64,000 nt of DNA from Ardenticatenaceae bacterium (GTDB lineage: Bacteria; Chloroflexota; Anaerolineae; Promineifilales; Promineifilaceae), in assembly GCA_020634435.1 (NCBI GenBank), contig JACKBS010000004.1, positions 682,001-746,000 on the forward strand. The letters are read 5' to 3'. Position numbers and translations under genes: made by a program. Numbering within the stretch: position 1 is the first letter of the stretch; the number at the start of each line of letters is the position of its first letter. This document shows, one piece after another, positions 50,090 through 59,200 of the stretch. The notes beneath the pieces were generated by a model. It was not told where the DNA came from, did no database searches, and saw only the letters and a list, made by a program, of their open reading frames with translations.

Positions 50090-51346
50090 ATGGCAGATAT
50101 GAAAGATGTTTTAGGGCTCATTCTGGGAGGTGGACGGGGCACCCGGCTGTATCCCTTAACCGACAAACGGGCCAAACCGGCCGTGCCGCTGGCGGGCAAA
50201 TACCGTTTGATAGACATCCCCCTAAGCAATTGTATCCATGCCGGTATCCACAAAATTGCTGTGCTGACGCAGTTCAAATCGGTGTCCTTGCATCGCCACA
50301 TTTTGCGCACATACCATCGCGACATGTTTACCGAAGGGTGGGTGGAGATATTAGCGGCGGAACAGACCGGCGAAAGACCCGATTGGTATCAGGGAACGGC
50401 CGATGCCGTGCGCCAGCAATGGGTGGAAATTAAAAACGCCCACACAGAATATGTGCTCATCCTGGCGGGCGATCACCTCTACGATATGAATTACCGCGAG
50501 TTTGTGGATTATCACGTGGAATCCGGGGCAGACATCACCCTGGCGGTGCAACCGGTGAGCGCTGCGGACGCGCCTGGGTTTGGCATTCTAAAGCGGGATG
50601 CAACCGGGCAGATCGTTCGCTTTACCGAAAAACCGTCTGCGGACGCCCTGGGCGATCTGGCCAGCCTGTCCGATTCAGATAAACCGTACATGGCCTCGAT
50701 GGGCATCTATGTCTTTTCAACCGAACTGTTGCATGAGCTGCTTCAACAATCGGGTGATGATTTTGGCAAGGACATCATTCCCGCTGCCTTAAACAAATAT
50801 CACGTCATGGGGTATGTGTATGATGGCTACTGGGCCGACATTGGGACCATCCGCCGGTTTTATGAGGTGAATCTGGAGCTAACGCTGGACAATCCGCCGT
50901 TCAATATTTTTGATTCCCACCGCCTCACGTTTACGCATCCCCGCTTCCTGCCACCCTCAGAAATTCGCAAAACTTTAATTGATGAGGTGCTGCTGGCCGA
51001 TGGCTGCCATATTCGCGACGCCGACATTAGCCACAGCATCGTTGGTTTGCGCAGCATCATTGGCCCCAATGTGACGATTCGTTCCTCTGTTTTGATGGGC
51101 GCTGATTATTATGAAGATGACGCTGACAAAGCGCGCAATGCCAAGCTGGGTCGGCCGAACGTTGGCATCGGGTCTGGTTCCGTTATTGAAAATGCCATCG
51201 TCGATAAAAATGCACGCATTGGCTGCAATGTGCACATTCGTTCCCTGCCAGACAGGCCGGATGCGGATTCCCAAAATTGGGTTTCTCGGGATGGGTTGGT
51301 AATCGTGCCCAAAAGCGCGGTGATTCCCGACAACACCGTCATTTAG
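50090..51346 (+). CDS. glgC: Glucose-1-phosphate adenylyltransferase
   Basis: 418-residue ADP-glucose pyrophosphorylase: ATP + glucose 1-phosphate to ADP-glucose + PPi, the committed step of bacterial glycogen synthesis. Signature LGLILGGGRGTRLYPLTDKR (nucleotide site), AKPAVPLAGKYRLIDIPLSN, GTADAVRQQW, LILAGDHLYDMNY (catalytic Asp), GFGILKRD, ITFTEKP-like VRFTEKPSAD, and a left-handed beta-helix C-terminal domain (SSVLMGADYYE, IENAIVDKNARIG). Full length. ATG follows AGAGGAGAGTGAACG. No other glycogen gene is adjacent. Unlike most genes here it contains no ACGGCCGT octamer. Confidence 0.96.
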   Translation: MADMKDVLGLILGGGRGTRLYPLTDKRAKPAVPLAGKYRLIDIPLSNCIHAGIHKIAVLTQFKSVSLHRHILRTYHRDMFTEGWVEILAAEQTGERPDWYQGTADAVRQQWVEIKNAHTEYVLILAGDHLYDMNYREFVDYHVESGADITLAVQPVSAADAPGFGILKRDATGQIVRFTEKPSADALGDLASLSDSDKPYMASMGIYVFSTELLHELLQQSGDDFGKDIIPAALNKYHVMGYVYDGYWADIGTIRRFYEVNLELTLDNPPFNIFDSHRLTFTHPRFLPPSEIRKTLIDEVLLADGCHIRDADISHSIVGLRSIIGPNVTIRSSVLMGADYYEDDADKARNAKLGRPNVGIGSGSVIENAIVDKNARIGCNVHIRSLPDRPDADSQNWVSRDGLVIVPKSAVIPDNTVI

Positions 51347-51359
51347 CCAATTACGCTTT

Positions 51360-52250
51360 CTAAAGATACATGTCGAACCAGGCCAGCGTTTGCTGCCAGG
51401 CATCGGCGGCGGCAGCTGGATCGTAGCTGGTGCGGGTGTCGTTGAAAAAGGCGTGCTGTGCGCCATCGTAGAGCTGGAATTTGTTGGCTACACCTGCCTC
51501 GGTGAGCGCGGCGTGCATGGCCTCATAGTCGCTGGCAGAGATGCCATCCCGCGAGCCCAAGAAGCTGAGCACCGGCGCGGTAACCTGCGCTGCCTCGCTG
51601 GGGGACAGCGGCGAGCCGTAAAATGGTACGGCGGCCTGGATGTCTGGGCTGCTGACGGCCGTTTGCAGCACCAAGCCCCCGCCCATGCAAAACCCTACGA
51701 TGCCAAAACGGCCGTTTACTATCGGCTGACCCTTCAAAAAATTGATCGCTTGCTGAATTTCGCCCACGGCATCGCGTGACGTCAGCGCCATCGCTTCCTT
51801 ACGCGCCTCGTCTGGCTCGGTGGTGACCACGCCGTGGTACAAATCGGGGGCCAGCGCCACATATCCTTCATTGGCAAAGCGGCGGGCCACGTCTTTGATA
51901 TGCTCGTTTAGCCCCCACCACTCCTGAATGACGATGATGGCCGGGCGCGGCTCGCCGCCTTCCTGGAAGGCCCAGTAGCCCATCAGCTCTTCGCCATCAG
52001 CCAGACCCGGATAGCTGACAATGCCCGTCACCATGGCCCCATCGCTGCTGCTGCCAACAACGGCCGTTGGCTGGGACTCATCCACCACTGGCGGCGGATC
52101 GTCGTTAGGGGCACTGCTGCACGCCGCCAGCAATGTATTGGCCGCGATGGCACTGCCGAGAACGGCCGTTGCCCGCAGCAAAAACTGGCGTCGGCTCACC
52201 CCGCCCACCTGATAATCACGCACCAGTTCCATCAATTCCACACGGTTCAT
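51360..52250 (-). CDS. Tat-exported dienelactone hydrolase-family lipoprotein
   Basis: 296 residues. N-terminal twin-arginine signal SRRQFLLRA (Arg20-Arg21) followed by a hydrophobic stretch and a lipobox ending at Cys44 (LLAACSS), so it is exported folded and lipid-anchored. The rest is the dienelactone hydrolase alpha/beta fold: IVIQEWWGLNEHIKDVARRF, the nucleophile Cys188 in GFCMGGG, Asp235 in GSRDGIS and His266 in GAQHAFFND complete the triad. Substrate unknown; most relatives cleave lactones or esters. Convergent with glgC, 13 bases apart. Confidence 0.9.
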   Translation of the reverse strand: MNRVELMELVRDYQVGGVSRRQFLLRATAVLGSAIAANTLLAACSSAPNDDPPPVVDESQPTAVVGSSSDGAMVTGIVSYPGLADGEELMGYWAFQEGGEPRPAIIVIQEWWGLNEHIKDVARRFANEGYVALAPDLYHGVVTTEPDEARKEAMALTSRDAVGEIQQAINFLKGQPIVNGRFGIVGFCMGGGLVLQTAVSSPDIQAAVPFYGSPLSPSEAAQVTAPVLSFLGSRDGISASDYEAMHAALTEAGVANKFQLYDGAQHAFFNDTRTSYDPAAAADAWQQTLAWFDMYL

Positions 52251-52313
52251 GGGATATTCTCCTTCATAAATGAGGGTCGGATTGATTGGTGTTTAAAGAA
52301 TAAGTCAGGTAAT

Positions 52314-52373
52314 GGTAGGGGAGCACCCCCGTGTGCGCCCAAACTGGGGCAGACACGGGGGTCTGCCCCTACC
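52314..52373. repeat. GTAGGGG-type inverted repeat, longest copy
   Basis: GGTAGGGGAGCACCCCCGTG on the left pairs with CACGGGGGTCTGCCCCTACC on the right, with GGGCAGACA/TGTGCGCCC between. It occupies the middle of the 272-base gap between the hydrolase and the ABC permease; nothing else is recognised there. Confidence 0.8.
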
Positions 52374-52522
52374 TAATATCGTTGCCTGTTTTAATTCTTA
52401 ACCTGCAAACAATCCGGCTTACGCAAGTTGTTGGTGTGGATTATAAAAAAAGATGGGACTGATTGGAGAAACGGTTAGGAATTGTTCATAGGGGCCATGA
52501 ATTTCCGGGGAAATGGTCGGCG

Positions 52523-54208
52523 TTAAAACTCGCCAATGTCGGCATAGCGGAACCGCTCAATGGCCATGAAGCCAACGGCCGTTACCAGCATCAAAATGGT
52601 GCTCATCGCCAGCGCCTGGCCGTAGTTGAGTGCGCCTGGATTGCCCAGAAAGCGCTCGATGGCGATGGGAATGGTGAGGTAGCCGCTGTTGGGGCGGACG
52701 ATGAAGCTGGTTGCGCCAAACTCGCCCATGCTCACCGTGAAGGCAAACACCGAGGCCACCAGCAGCGCGCGGCCCACAATTGGCAAATCCACCTCGCGCC
52801 ATACCCGCGTTGGCGATGCCCCCAGCACGGCAGCAGCTTCACGCAGGCTGGGCTTGATGCCCTGCAAAACGGGCAGCAGCGTGCGCACCACAAAGGGAAA
52901 GGCAACCAGCACGTGGGCAATCAATACCAGCAGCGGCGAGGTGCGCAGCCAGCGAAAGGTGACCACGTAGCCAAATCCTAACGTCACCGCCGACGCGCCC
53001 AGCGGCAGCATAAAAATCGGGTCGAGCCACTTGCGCCAGCGAGACGCCTGCCCTGAGTCTAGTTGAAGGGGCCGTATCAACAGCGTTGCGGTAAGCAAAC
53101 CCAGTACGCCCGCCACGGCCACGGTGAGCAGCGCATAACCGAGCGAGTTGCGCAGCGCCACCAGCGGCGGCACAAAAATGATGCTGTCGCGCCGCAGCGT
53201 GGGCAGCGCCTGGTAATAAGCCAGGGTAAACTGGCCGGTCCGGTCCACCAGCGATTGCCAGACCAGGGCTAGCAGCGGCGTCAGCAAAAAGAGCAGCAGC
53301 CCCACGACCATGCTGCCCAAGGCCAGCTTCTCGCGCCAACGGTTAGCCCGGCGCAGCGTGCTTTCCTGGGGACGAAAATCAAGGGAAACGGCCGTTTGCT
53401 GCTGCCAGCGCGCATAAACAGACATCAGGCCAAAGGTGAACACAATTTGCAGCAGGGAAAGCGCGGCGGCCACGTCGGGCCGTAAAAAAGTGATGTACTG
53501 GCGGTAAATCTCTGTCTCAATGGTGCTAAACGCTGGCCCGCCCAAAATGAGCACCACGCCGAAGCTGGTAAAGGTGAATAGGTAAATGAGCAGGCTGGCA
53601 GAGATGAGAGACGGCCGTAACAGCGGTAGGGTAATCTCGACAAAGGCGCGGCGCGGCGAAGCACCCAACGTTTGTGCCGCCTCAACCAATCGTGGGTTCA
53701 GATTGCCCCAAAAGCCGCCGACTAATCGCACCACCACCGTGACGTTGTAAAACACGTGCGCCAGCAAAATGATGGTGAGCGTTTGGTCAAGTTGCAGCGG
53801 TGGCGCGTCCAGATTAAATCCAGCCATAAGCAGCCGGTTGAGCGGCCCGCCCGCGCCAAGCAGGGCACGGAAGGCGGCGGCAACCACGACCGTGGGCATC
53901 ACAAATGGGATGGTGGTGAGGGCGCGCAGCACGCTTTTGCCGCGAAATTCGTAGCGGGCAAAGAGGTAGGCGGCGGGTAACCCCAGCAGCAGCGTTAGCC
54001 CGGTGGAAAGCGCCGCCTGCCAGACGGTAAACCACAGCACATGCCGAAAAGACGGCCGTACTACCAACTCTTTTAGAGCTTGGGCCGTTAGGCTGAGCCG
54101 CAAAATGTTGCCCAGAGGGTAAAAAAAGAAAATTAGCAAAAATAGCAGCGGCAGGAGCAATATCACTGGCCAGTGTTTTGCTTGTTTTTGCCAAAAGGGT
54201 TTGTTCAT
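52523..54208 (-). CDS. ABC transporter permease, two fused domains (ThiP/FbpB type)
   Basis: 561 residues, ~12 spans, inner membrane. Two permease halves each carry the EAA loop that docks the ATPase: EAAQTLGASPRRAFVEITLP (~190) and EAAAVLGASPTRVWREVDLP (~475). This fused arrangement is typical of thiamine (ThiP) and ferric-iron (FbpB/SfuB) importers, with a length like ThiP. Neither a binding protein nor an ATPase is nearby, so it is an orphan or uses distant partners. ATG 54208 used; a GTG one codon upstream is possible. It lies downstream of an inverted octamer repeat (54226). Confidence 0.87.
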   Translation of the reverse strand: MNKPFWQKQAKHWPVILLLPLLFLLIFFFYPLGNILRLSLTAQALKELVVRPSFRHVLWFTVWQAALSTGLTLLLGLPAAYLFARYEFRGKSVLRALTTIPFVMPTVVVAAAFRALLGAGGPLNRLLMAGFNLDAPPLQLDQTLTIILLAHVFYNVTVVVRLVGGFWGNLNPRLVEAAQTLGASPRRAFVEITLPLLRPSLISASLLIYLFTFTSFGVVLILGGPAFSTIETEIYRQYITFLRPDVAAALSLLQIVFTFGLMSVYARWQQQTAVSLDFRPQESTLRRANRWREKLALGSMVVGLLLFLLTPLLALVWQSLVDRTGQFTLAYYQALPTLRRDSIIFVPPLVALRNSLGYALLTVAVAGVLGLLTATLLIRPLQLDSGQASRWRKWLDPIFMLPLGASAVTLGFGYVVTFRWLRTSPLLVLIAHVLVAFPFVVRTLLPVLQGIKPSLREAAAVLGASPTRVWREVDLPIVGRALLVASVFAFTVSMGEFGATSFIVRPNSGYLTIPIAIERFLGNPGALNYGQALAMSTILMLVTAVGFMAIERFRYADIGEF

Positions 54209-54225
54209 CACGAGAAATCTTTGTA

Positions 54226-54288
54226 ACTGAGTAATTGAGTAATTGGGTAATTGAGTAATAAATGACTGAATTACCCAATTACCTCCTG
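54226..54288. repeat. Inverted pair of short tandem repeats (GTAATTGA unit)
   Basis: GAGTAATTGAGTAATTGGGT then TAATTGAGTAATAA on the left, GAATTACCCAATTAC on the right, in the 85-base gap between the ABC permease and the SLC13 permease. Same design as the heptamer elements, with an eight-base unit. Confidence 0.7.
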
Positions 54289-54293
54289 GCGTC

Positions 54294-56090
54294 TTAATAG
54301 AACGGGAAAAAGATGGGCAAAAACGTAGCCATCAAAATCCAAATGAGGATGGTGAGCGGCAAGCCAACCCGCGCAAAGTCAAAAAAGCGATAGCCGCCCG
54401 GCCCGTACACCAGCACACAGGCCTGGTGGCCAATGGGCGTAACAAAGGAGTTGGAGGCGGCAATTGCCGTGCCCATTACAAAGGCCTGCGGTGCCAGTCC
54501 CAGGTTAAAGGCGGACTGAATGGCGATGGGGGCTACCAAAACGGCCGCTGCGGCATTAGACATGAACGCGGTCAGGAAGGTGGTGAGGATAAACAGGCCC
54601 ACCATAACCCCGCGCGGCCCCAAATCGCCCACCAGGCTAATCATGTGGTTGGACAAAAAGAGGGCGGCACCTGTCTTTTCCATGGCGATGCCCATTGGCA
54701 GCATACCGGCAATCAGGTAGACAGATTTCCACTCAATGGATTTGTACGCTTCGTCCATCGTCAGGCAGCCGGTGACCACAGAGAGGGTAGCCCCCAAAAC
54801 GGCCGCTACCGAAATATGCAGCCAGCCTAGGCCAACCAGCGTGATCATCGACACAAAAATGAACAGATTGAGCGGCGCTTTGTTGGTCCGCTTGATGGGT
54901 GTTTCTCGTTCCGTTAGCAGCAAAAAGGAGGGATCGTTGCCTGCTTCTTCGATGCGCTCGCGGCGACCCTGCACCAGCAGCGTATCGCCCAGCTTGAGCT
55001 GCACATTGCCCAGCCGCCCGGCCAGCGTTTTTTCCTCGCGCCAAATGGCCAGCACCGACAAGCCATAGCGGGCGCGGAAATTAGTGTTTTTCAAGCTCTT
55101 GCCGATGAACGGCGCTTTTTGGCTGACCACCAGTTCGGCGACCGATACCTCTTCATTTTGCCAATCAAAATCGGGAAAGCCGTTCTCCGAGTCCAGGCTC
55201 ACCCCGATTTCATTGCGCACGCTGAGCATTTTTTCTTCGGTGCCTTTGACTAGCAGCACGTCGCCAGAGCGGATGTGGGCATTGGGCAAAATTCCGAGGC
55301 GCATACGGCCGTCCCGCAGCACCCCCATTACCGTCAGATCGTACTGTTCGCCCAGGCTGCTTTCCACAATCGTCTTGCCAATCAGCGGCGAATCCGGCAA
55401 GACGTGCATTTCCGCTAGATAATCCTTGAGCTGGTATTCCCGGTTGAAATCTTGCGGGTCATTGTGCAGCGTTTCTTCGTAGCGCGGCAGCAGGTGGCGG
55501 CCAATAAAGGTCATGTACACCAGGCTAACAGACAAAATGATGAGGCCCATCGGGGTAAAGTCGAACAGTTTGAACGGGGCCAGACCGACTTCCTGTAAGG
55601 CATCGCTCGCCAGCAGATTGGGTGGCGTGCCGATGAGCGTGGTGATGCCGCCCAGCAGCGAGCCAAAGGCCAGCGGGATCAGCAGCTTAGAGGCCGGAAT
55701 GTGTGTTTTTCGCCCCAGGCTAATGGTAACTGGCAGCAGCACCGCCGCCGCGCCGATGTTGTTCATAAAGGCAGACATGATGGCAACGGCCGTCATAATC
55801 ACCAACGTTAGCCGCGCTTCACCAGTCCCGGCAATACGGCCGATATATTTCCCCAGCGTATCGGCAATGCCCGTGTGGGTCAGGCTGGCACTAACGATGT
55901 AGATCGCCCAAACGGTAATAACGGCGGGGTTTGAAAAGCCAGAAAAAGCCTCATCGGTTGTTAGCAGGCCAGTGAGCAGCAAGGCCAGCAGTACCAACAT
56001 CGAGACGACATCAACGCGAATTTTCTCGGAGGCAAATAGCACAATGGCCACCCCCAGAATCACTAATACAAGTGTAATTTCACCAGTCAA
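54294..56090 (-). CDS. SLC13-family permease with two TrkA-C domains
   Basis: 598 residues. An N-terminal membrane half (~1-200), two RCK/TrkA-C regulatory domains (about 220-290, LPDSPLIGKTIVESSLGEQY; and 315-385, KAPFIGKSLKNTNFRARYGL), then a second membrane half. This is the layout of the DASS/ArsB-like ion-transporter group, often annotated as sulfate, citrate or sodium-coupled anion carriers. Motifs SAFMNNIGAAAVLLPVTISL and AFMSNAAAAVLVAPIAIQ form the inverted repeat with the transport site. I chose TTG 56090 because GGAGG ends five bases before it; GTG 56096 would overlap that site. Substrate unknown. Confidence 0.85.
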   Translation of the reverse strand: MTGEITLVLVILGVAIVLFASEKIRVDVVSMLVLLALLLTGLLTTDEAFSGFSNPAVITVWAIYIVSASLTHTGIADTLGKYIGRIAGTGEARLTLVIMTAVAIMSAFMNNIGAAAVLLPVTISLGRKTHIPASKLLIPLAFGSLLGGITTLIGTPPNLLASDALQEVGLAPFKLFDFTPMGLIILSVSLVYMTFIGRHLLPRYEETLHNDPQDFNREYQLKDYLAEMHVLPDSPLIGKTIVESSLGEQYDLTVMGVLRDGRMRLGILPNAHIRSGDVLLVKGTEEKMLSVRNEIGVSLDSENGFPDFDWQNEEVSVAELVVSQKAPFIGKSLKNTNFRARYGLSVLAIWREEKTLAGRLGNVQLKLGDTLLVQGRRERIEEAGNDPSFLLLTERETPIKRTNKAPLNLFIFVSMITLVGLGWLHISVAAVLGATLSVVTGCLTMDEAYKSIEWKSVYLIAGMLPMGIAMEKTGAALFLSNHMISLVGDLGPRGVMVGLFILTTFLTAFMSNAAAAVLVAPIAIQSAFNLGLAPQAFVMGTAIAASNSFVTPIGHQACVLVYGPGGYRFFDFARVGLPLTILIWILMATFLPIFFPFY

Positions 56091-56190
56091 TACCACCTCC
56101 GAATTGAAAATGGTTCCATTTTATTGAGGGTAATCTTACGCTACGACGGCCGTTTATCGCAACAGACAAACCAAATCTACACGCTAAAAA

Positions 56191-56227
56191 TGAAAAAAGC
56201 GCCGCTGCCAGATCGACAGCGGCGCTT
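56191..56227 (-). terminator. Intrinsic terminator after the RND gene
   Basis: On the minus strand AAGCGCCGCTG and CAGCGGCGCTT pair (11 bp, nine-base loop) and are followed by a run of six T. It lies 24 bases past the RND stop and separates it from the SLC13 gene. Confidence 0.85.
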
Positions 56228-56251
56228 GGTTAAACGTCAGTCAGACAGCGG

Positions 56252-59200
56252 TTAGCTGCGCTTGAACAAGCCCACGATCTTCAGCCACAGTTGGTCCGTC
56301 AGGCTGTAGACAACGGGCACCACCACCAGGGTGAGCGCCGTGCTAACCAGCAAACCACCCATCACTGCCCGAGCCAGTTCCGAAGCGATGATCGCCCCCG
56401 CTTCGTTGCTGGCGGCCAGCGGAATGAGGGCCAGAATGGCCGTCAGCGCGGTCATCCAGATCGGACGCAGACGCGTGCGGCCTCCTTCAACCAGCGCATC
56501 ATAGACGCCTGAGCCTTTAGCCCGCAGCTGCTGTACCAGCTCCATCAGCACGATACCGTTGGTCACCACAATACCTACCAGCATCATCAGACCAATCATG
56601 GCCGAGATGCCCAGCACGCTGTTGGTGATGTAGAGGGCCAGCGCCGCGCCTACCAGGGCAAACGGCAAGCTGAACAGAATCGTAAACGGATGGATCAGGC
56701 TGCGGAAGGTGAGGGCCATGATGAGGTACACGATGATGATCGAATACACGATGGCCGTCAGCATGGAGCGGAACCCATCCACCTGCTGCTGCGAATCGAA
56801 CCCTTCGGTTACTTCTACCGTGTTGGGCAAGTTGGCCAGATTGTTGATAGCTTCTTTGGCTGCGCCGGTCACGCCAAGGGTATTTTGCGTTTCCAGTTCA
56901 CCGCTAAAGCTAACCGCAGAACGGCCGTCTATCCGCAGAATCGTTTCGTTGGTGCCATCACCAGCGGCGGCACTGTCGATGTTGCTGGAGACGTTGGCAA
57001 TGTCCTGAATGCCGTCGCCATCCACATCCACAGAGCTAATCGCGCTCTTCACATCATCAACCAGCCCTTCCAATTCTGCCTGCGATTCGCCAGTGAGGAT
57101 GATGGAAAAGCCGCTAAAGCCGGTTTGTGAAGCGGCCGAAACGCTCACGTTGTCTTCGCCAACAACGCGAATGGCTTCCTGACGCACTTCATTGGTGAGG
57201 CTGTTCAGGGCGTCGGGGTCTTGCACCAACTCTTCGCTGACGCTGATGGTGAGGTTAGCCAAGTTCTGGCTGATGCCACCACCAAAAAACGCCTCAAAAC
57301 CACCGCCGCTGCCGATTTCGGTTTGAATCGTTTCAATATTGTCGAAGTCGCGTACGGCCGTTTCTAGCTCTTGCACCACCGCGTTTGTCTCCACCATGCC
57401 GGTGCCGGGGGGCAGCGAGATTGACACATTGATTGTCGGCTCGCCAATGCTGGGGATGAAGCTTTGCGGCAGTTGGCCAAGCAGGAGCAGGCTGCCCGCA
57501 AAGATGAATGTGGCCACCAGCATCGTGATAAAGCGGTGCTGCAAGGCCCACTCCAGCGTGGGTGTGTACCAACGTTGCATCGCCGTTTCGCGCTCATCGG
57601 GGATGTTTTCTTTGCGGATGAGCAGGTAGGTCAGGGCCGGCACCACCGTGATGGACACGATGAAGCTGGCGGCCAGGGCGTAGGCAACCGTGAGACCGAA
57701 GGGCAGGAAGAACGAGCCGATGATGCCGCCAATCAGGCCCAGGGGCATGAACACAGCCATCGTGGTGGCCGTAGCCGAGAAGATGGCGATGGCTACTTCC
57801 TTGGTGCCTTGCAGCACGGCATGTTTGGGATCATCACCCTGCTGGATGTAGCGGTAGGAGTTTTCCAGCACCACAATCGAGTCGTCTACCACACGGCCGA
57901 TGGCCACGGTCAGACCGCTCAGGGTCATGATGTTGAGCGTGACCTCGGTCGGGAAGAGCTGCGAGATGAAGCGCAGCACGCTGTTGTCGGTGGACTGCAC
58001 CAGATTTTGCAGCCATTGACCAATGGTGGGAGGCACCCAGGCCATCAGCAGCAAGGCGGTGAAGATGGAGAGCGGGATAGAAACGGCCGTTACCAGCGTT
58101 GCCTGCCAGCTCACCTGATACTTATTGCCAATACGGCCGCTCAGGAAGATCAGGATGACGATGACGGCAAACACGCCACCCAATGCACCTTCGCGGGACA
58201 CACCAGAGATGGAATCCTCAATAAAGGTGGCTTGTTCAAACACCATGTTGACCGATGTGCCCGGATTGGCCGCCGTGAACTCGTCAAACAGCGTAAACAC
58301 ATCTTCGGCCACGTTGACCGTGTTGGCGCTGCCACCCTTGTAGATGCTGATTAGCACGCTGGGGTTGCCATCGGTGCGGGTAACGGTTGATTCAGGAATG
58401 AAAACTTCGATACTGCCCTGAGCAATGCCTTGCAGCCGCTCAGCCAACGCCGCGTCGAAGGCGTCTGGGTAATTCTCTAGCATGAAGGTGAGCGTTTCCG
58501 GGGCAAACAGCTCCAGCACGGCGGGCGACAATGTTGCCACAAACCCTTCTTCGTTCTCGGCCAGGAACTGGATTACGTCTGGCGTGAGGGCACTCATCCA
58601 CTCGGCCGGGTTTTCTACGTTTGGCGCGGTGGGGAAGAAGTTGAGGAAATTGGCTGCGCCGGGCACGAACGGATTGTTGAGCAGATCAGCGGCCGTTTGG
58701 AACATGGAGGCGTCGCCTTCGGGCGTGGGTTCAATCCAGATGCCGCTTAAAGCGGGGGCACCTTCAGACAGGGCGGCCGCTTCTTCAGCTTCGGCCAGGG
58801 CCAATGCCCCAGCCCCGCCAAACTCCGCCGCGATTTCGTCCAGCTCGGCGCGTAAGTCTGCGGGCAGCGTATCCACAAACTCGGCGGGCAGCAGGGCGAT
58901 GACTTCGGGTTGCAGCAGGCGCAGATTGTCGGGCGTGAGCAGCTGCAAAACTTGGATGCCTTGCGGCCCCAACCCGCCAAACAGGCGGATCATTTCCGGC
59001 GAGACGTCTTGGGCGTTTTCGATTTCCAATCCAGCCTGGGCCGCACCCTGGATGAGCAAATCAGGCAGGCGGGCGGGATCAACTTCTGGTTCGGCCTCTT
59101 CGGCTGGTTCGCCGGTGTCGCCCTCGGCAACGGCCGTTACTGCCTGGTACTGCGCGTCAGCAATCACAATGTTGGTGATGGTTTGCTGAAGACCGGGGTC

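Noticed and set aside
57464..58354. 296-codon plus-strand frame inside the RND gene
   Set aside because: His/Gln/Asp-rich shadow composition, no start signal, and it overlaps conserved RND motifs on the minus strand.
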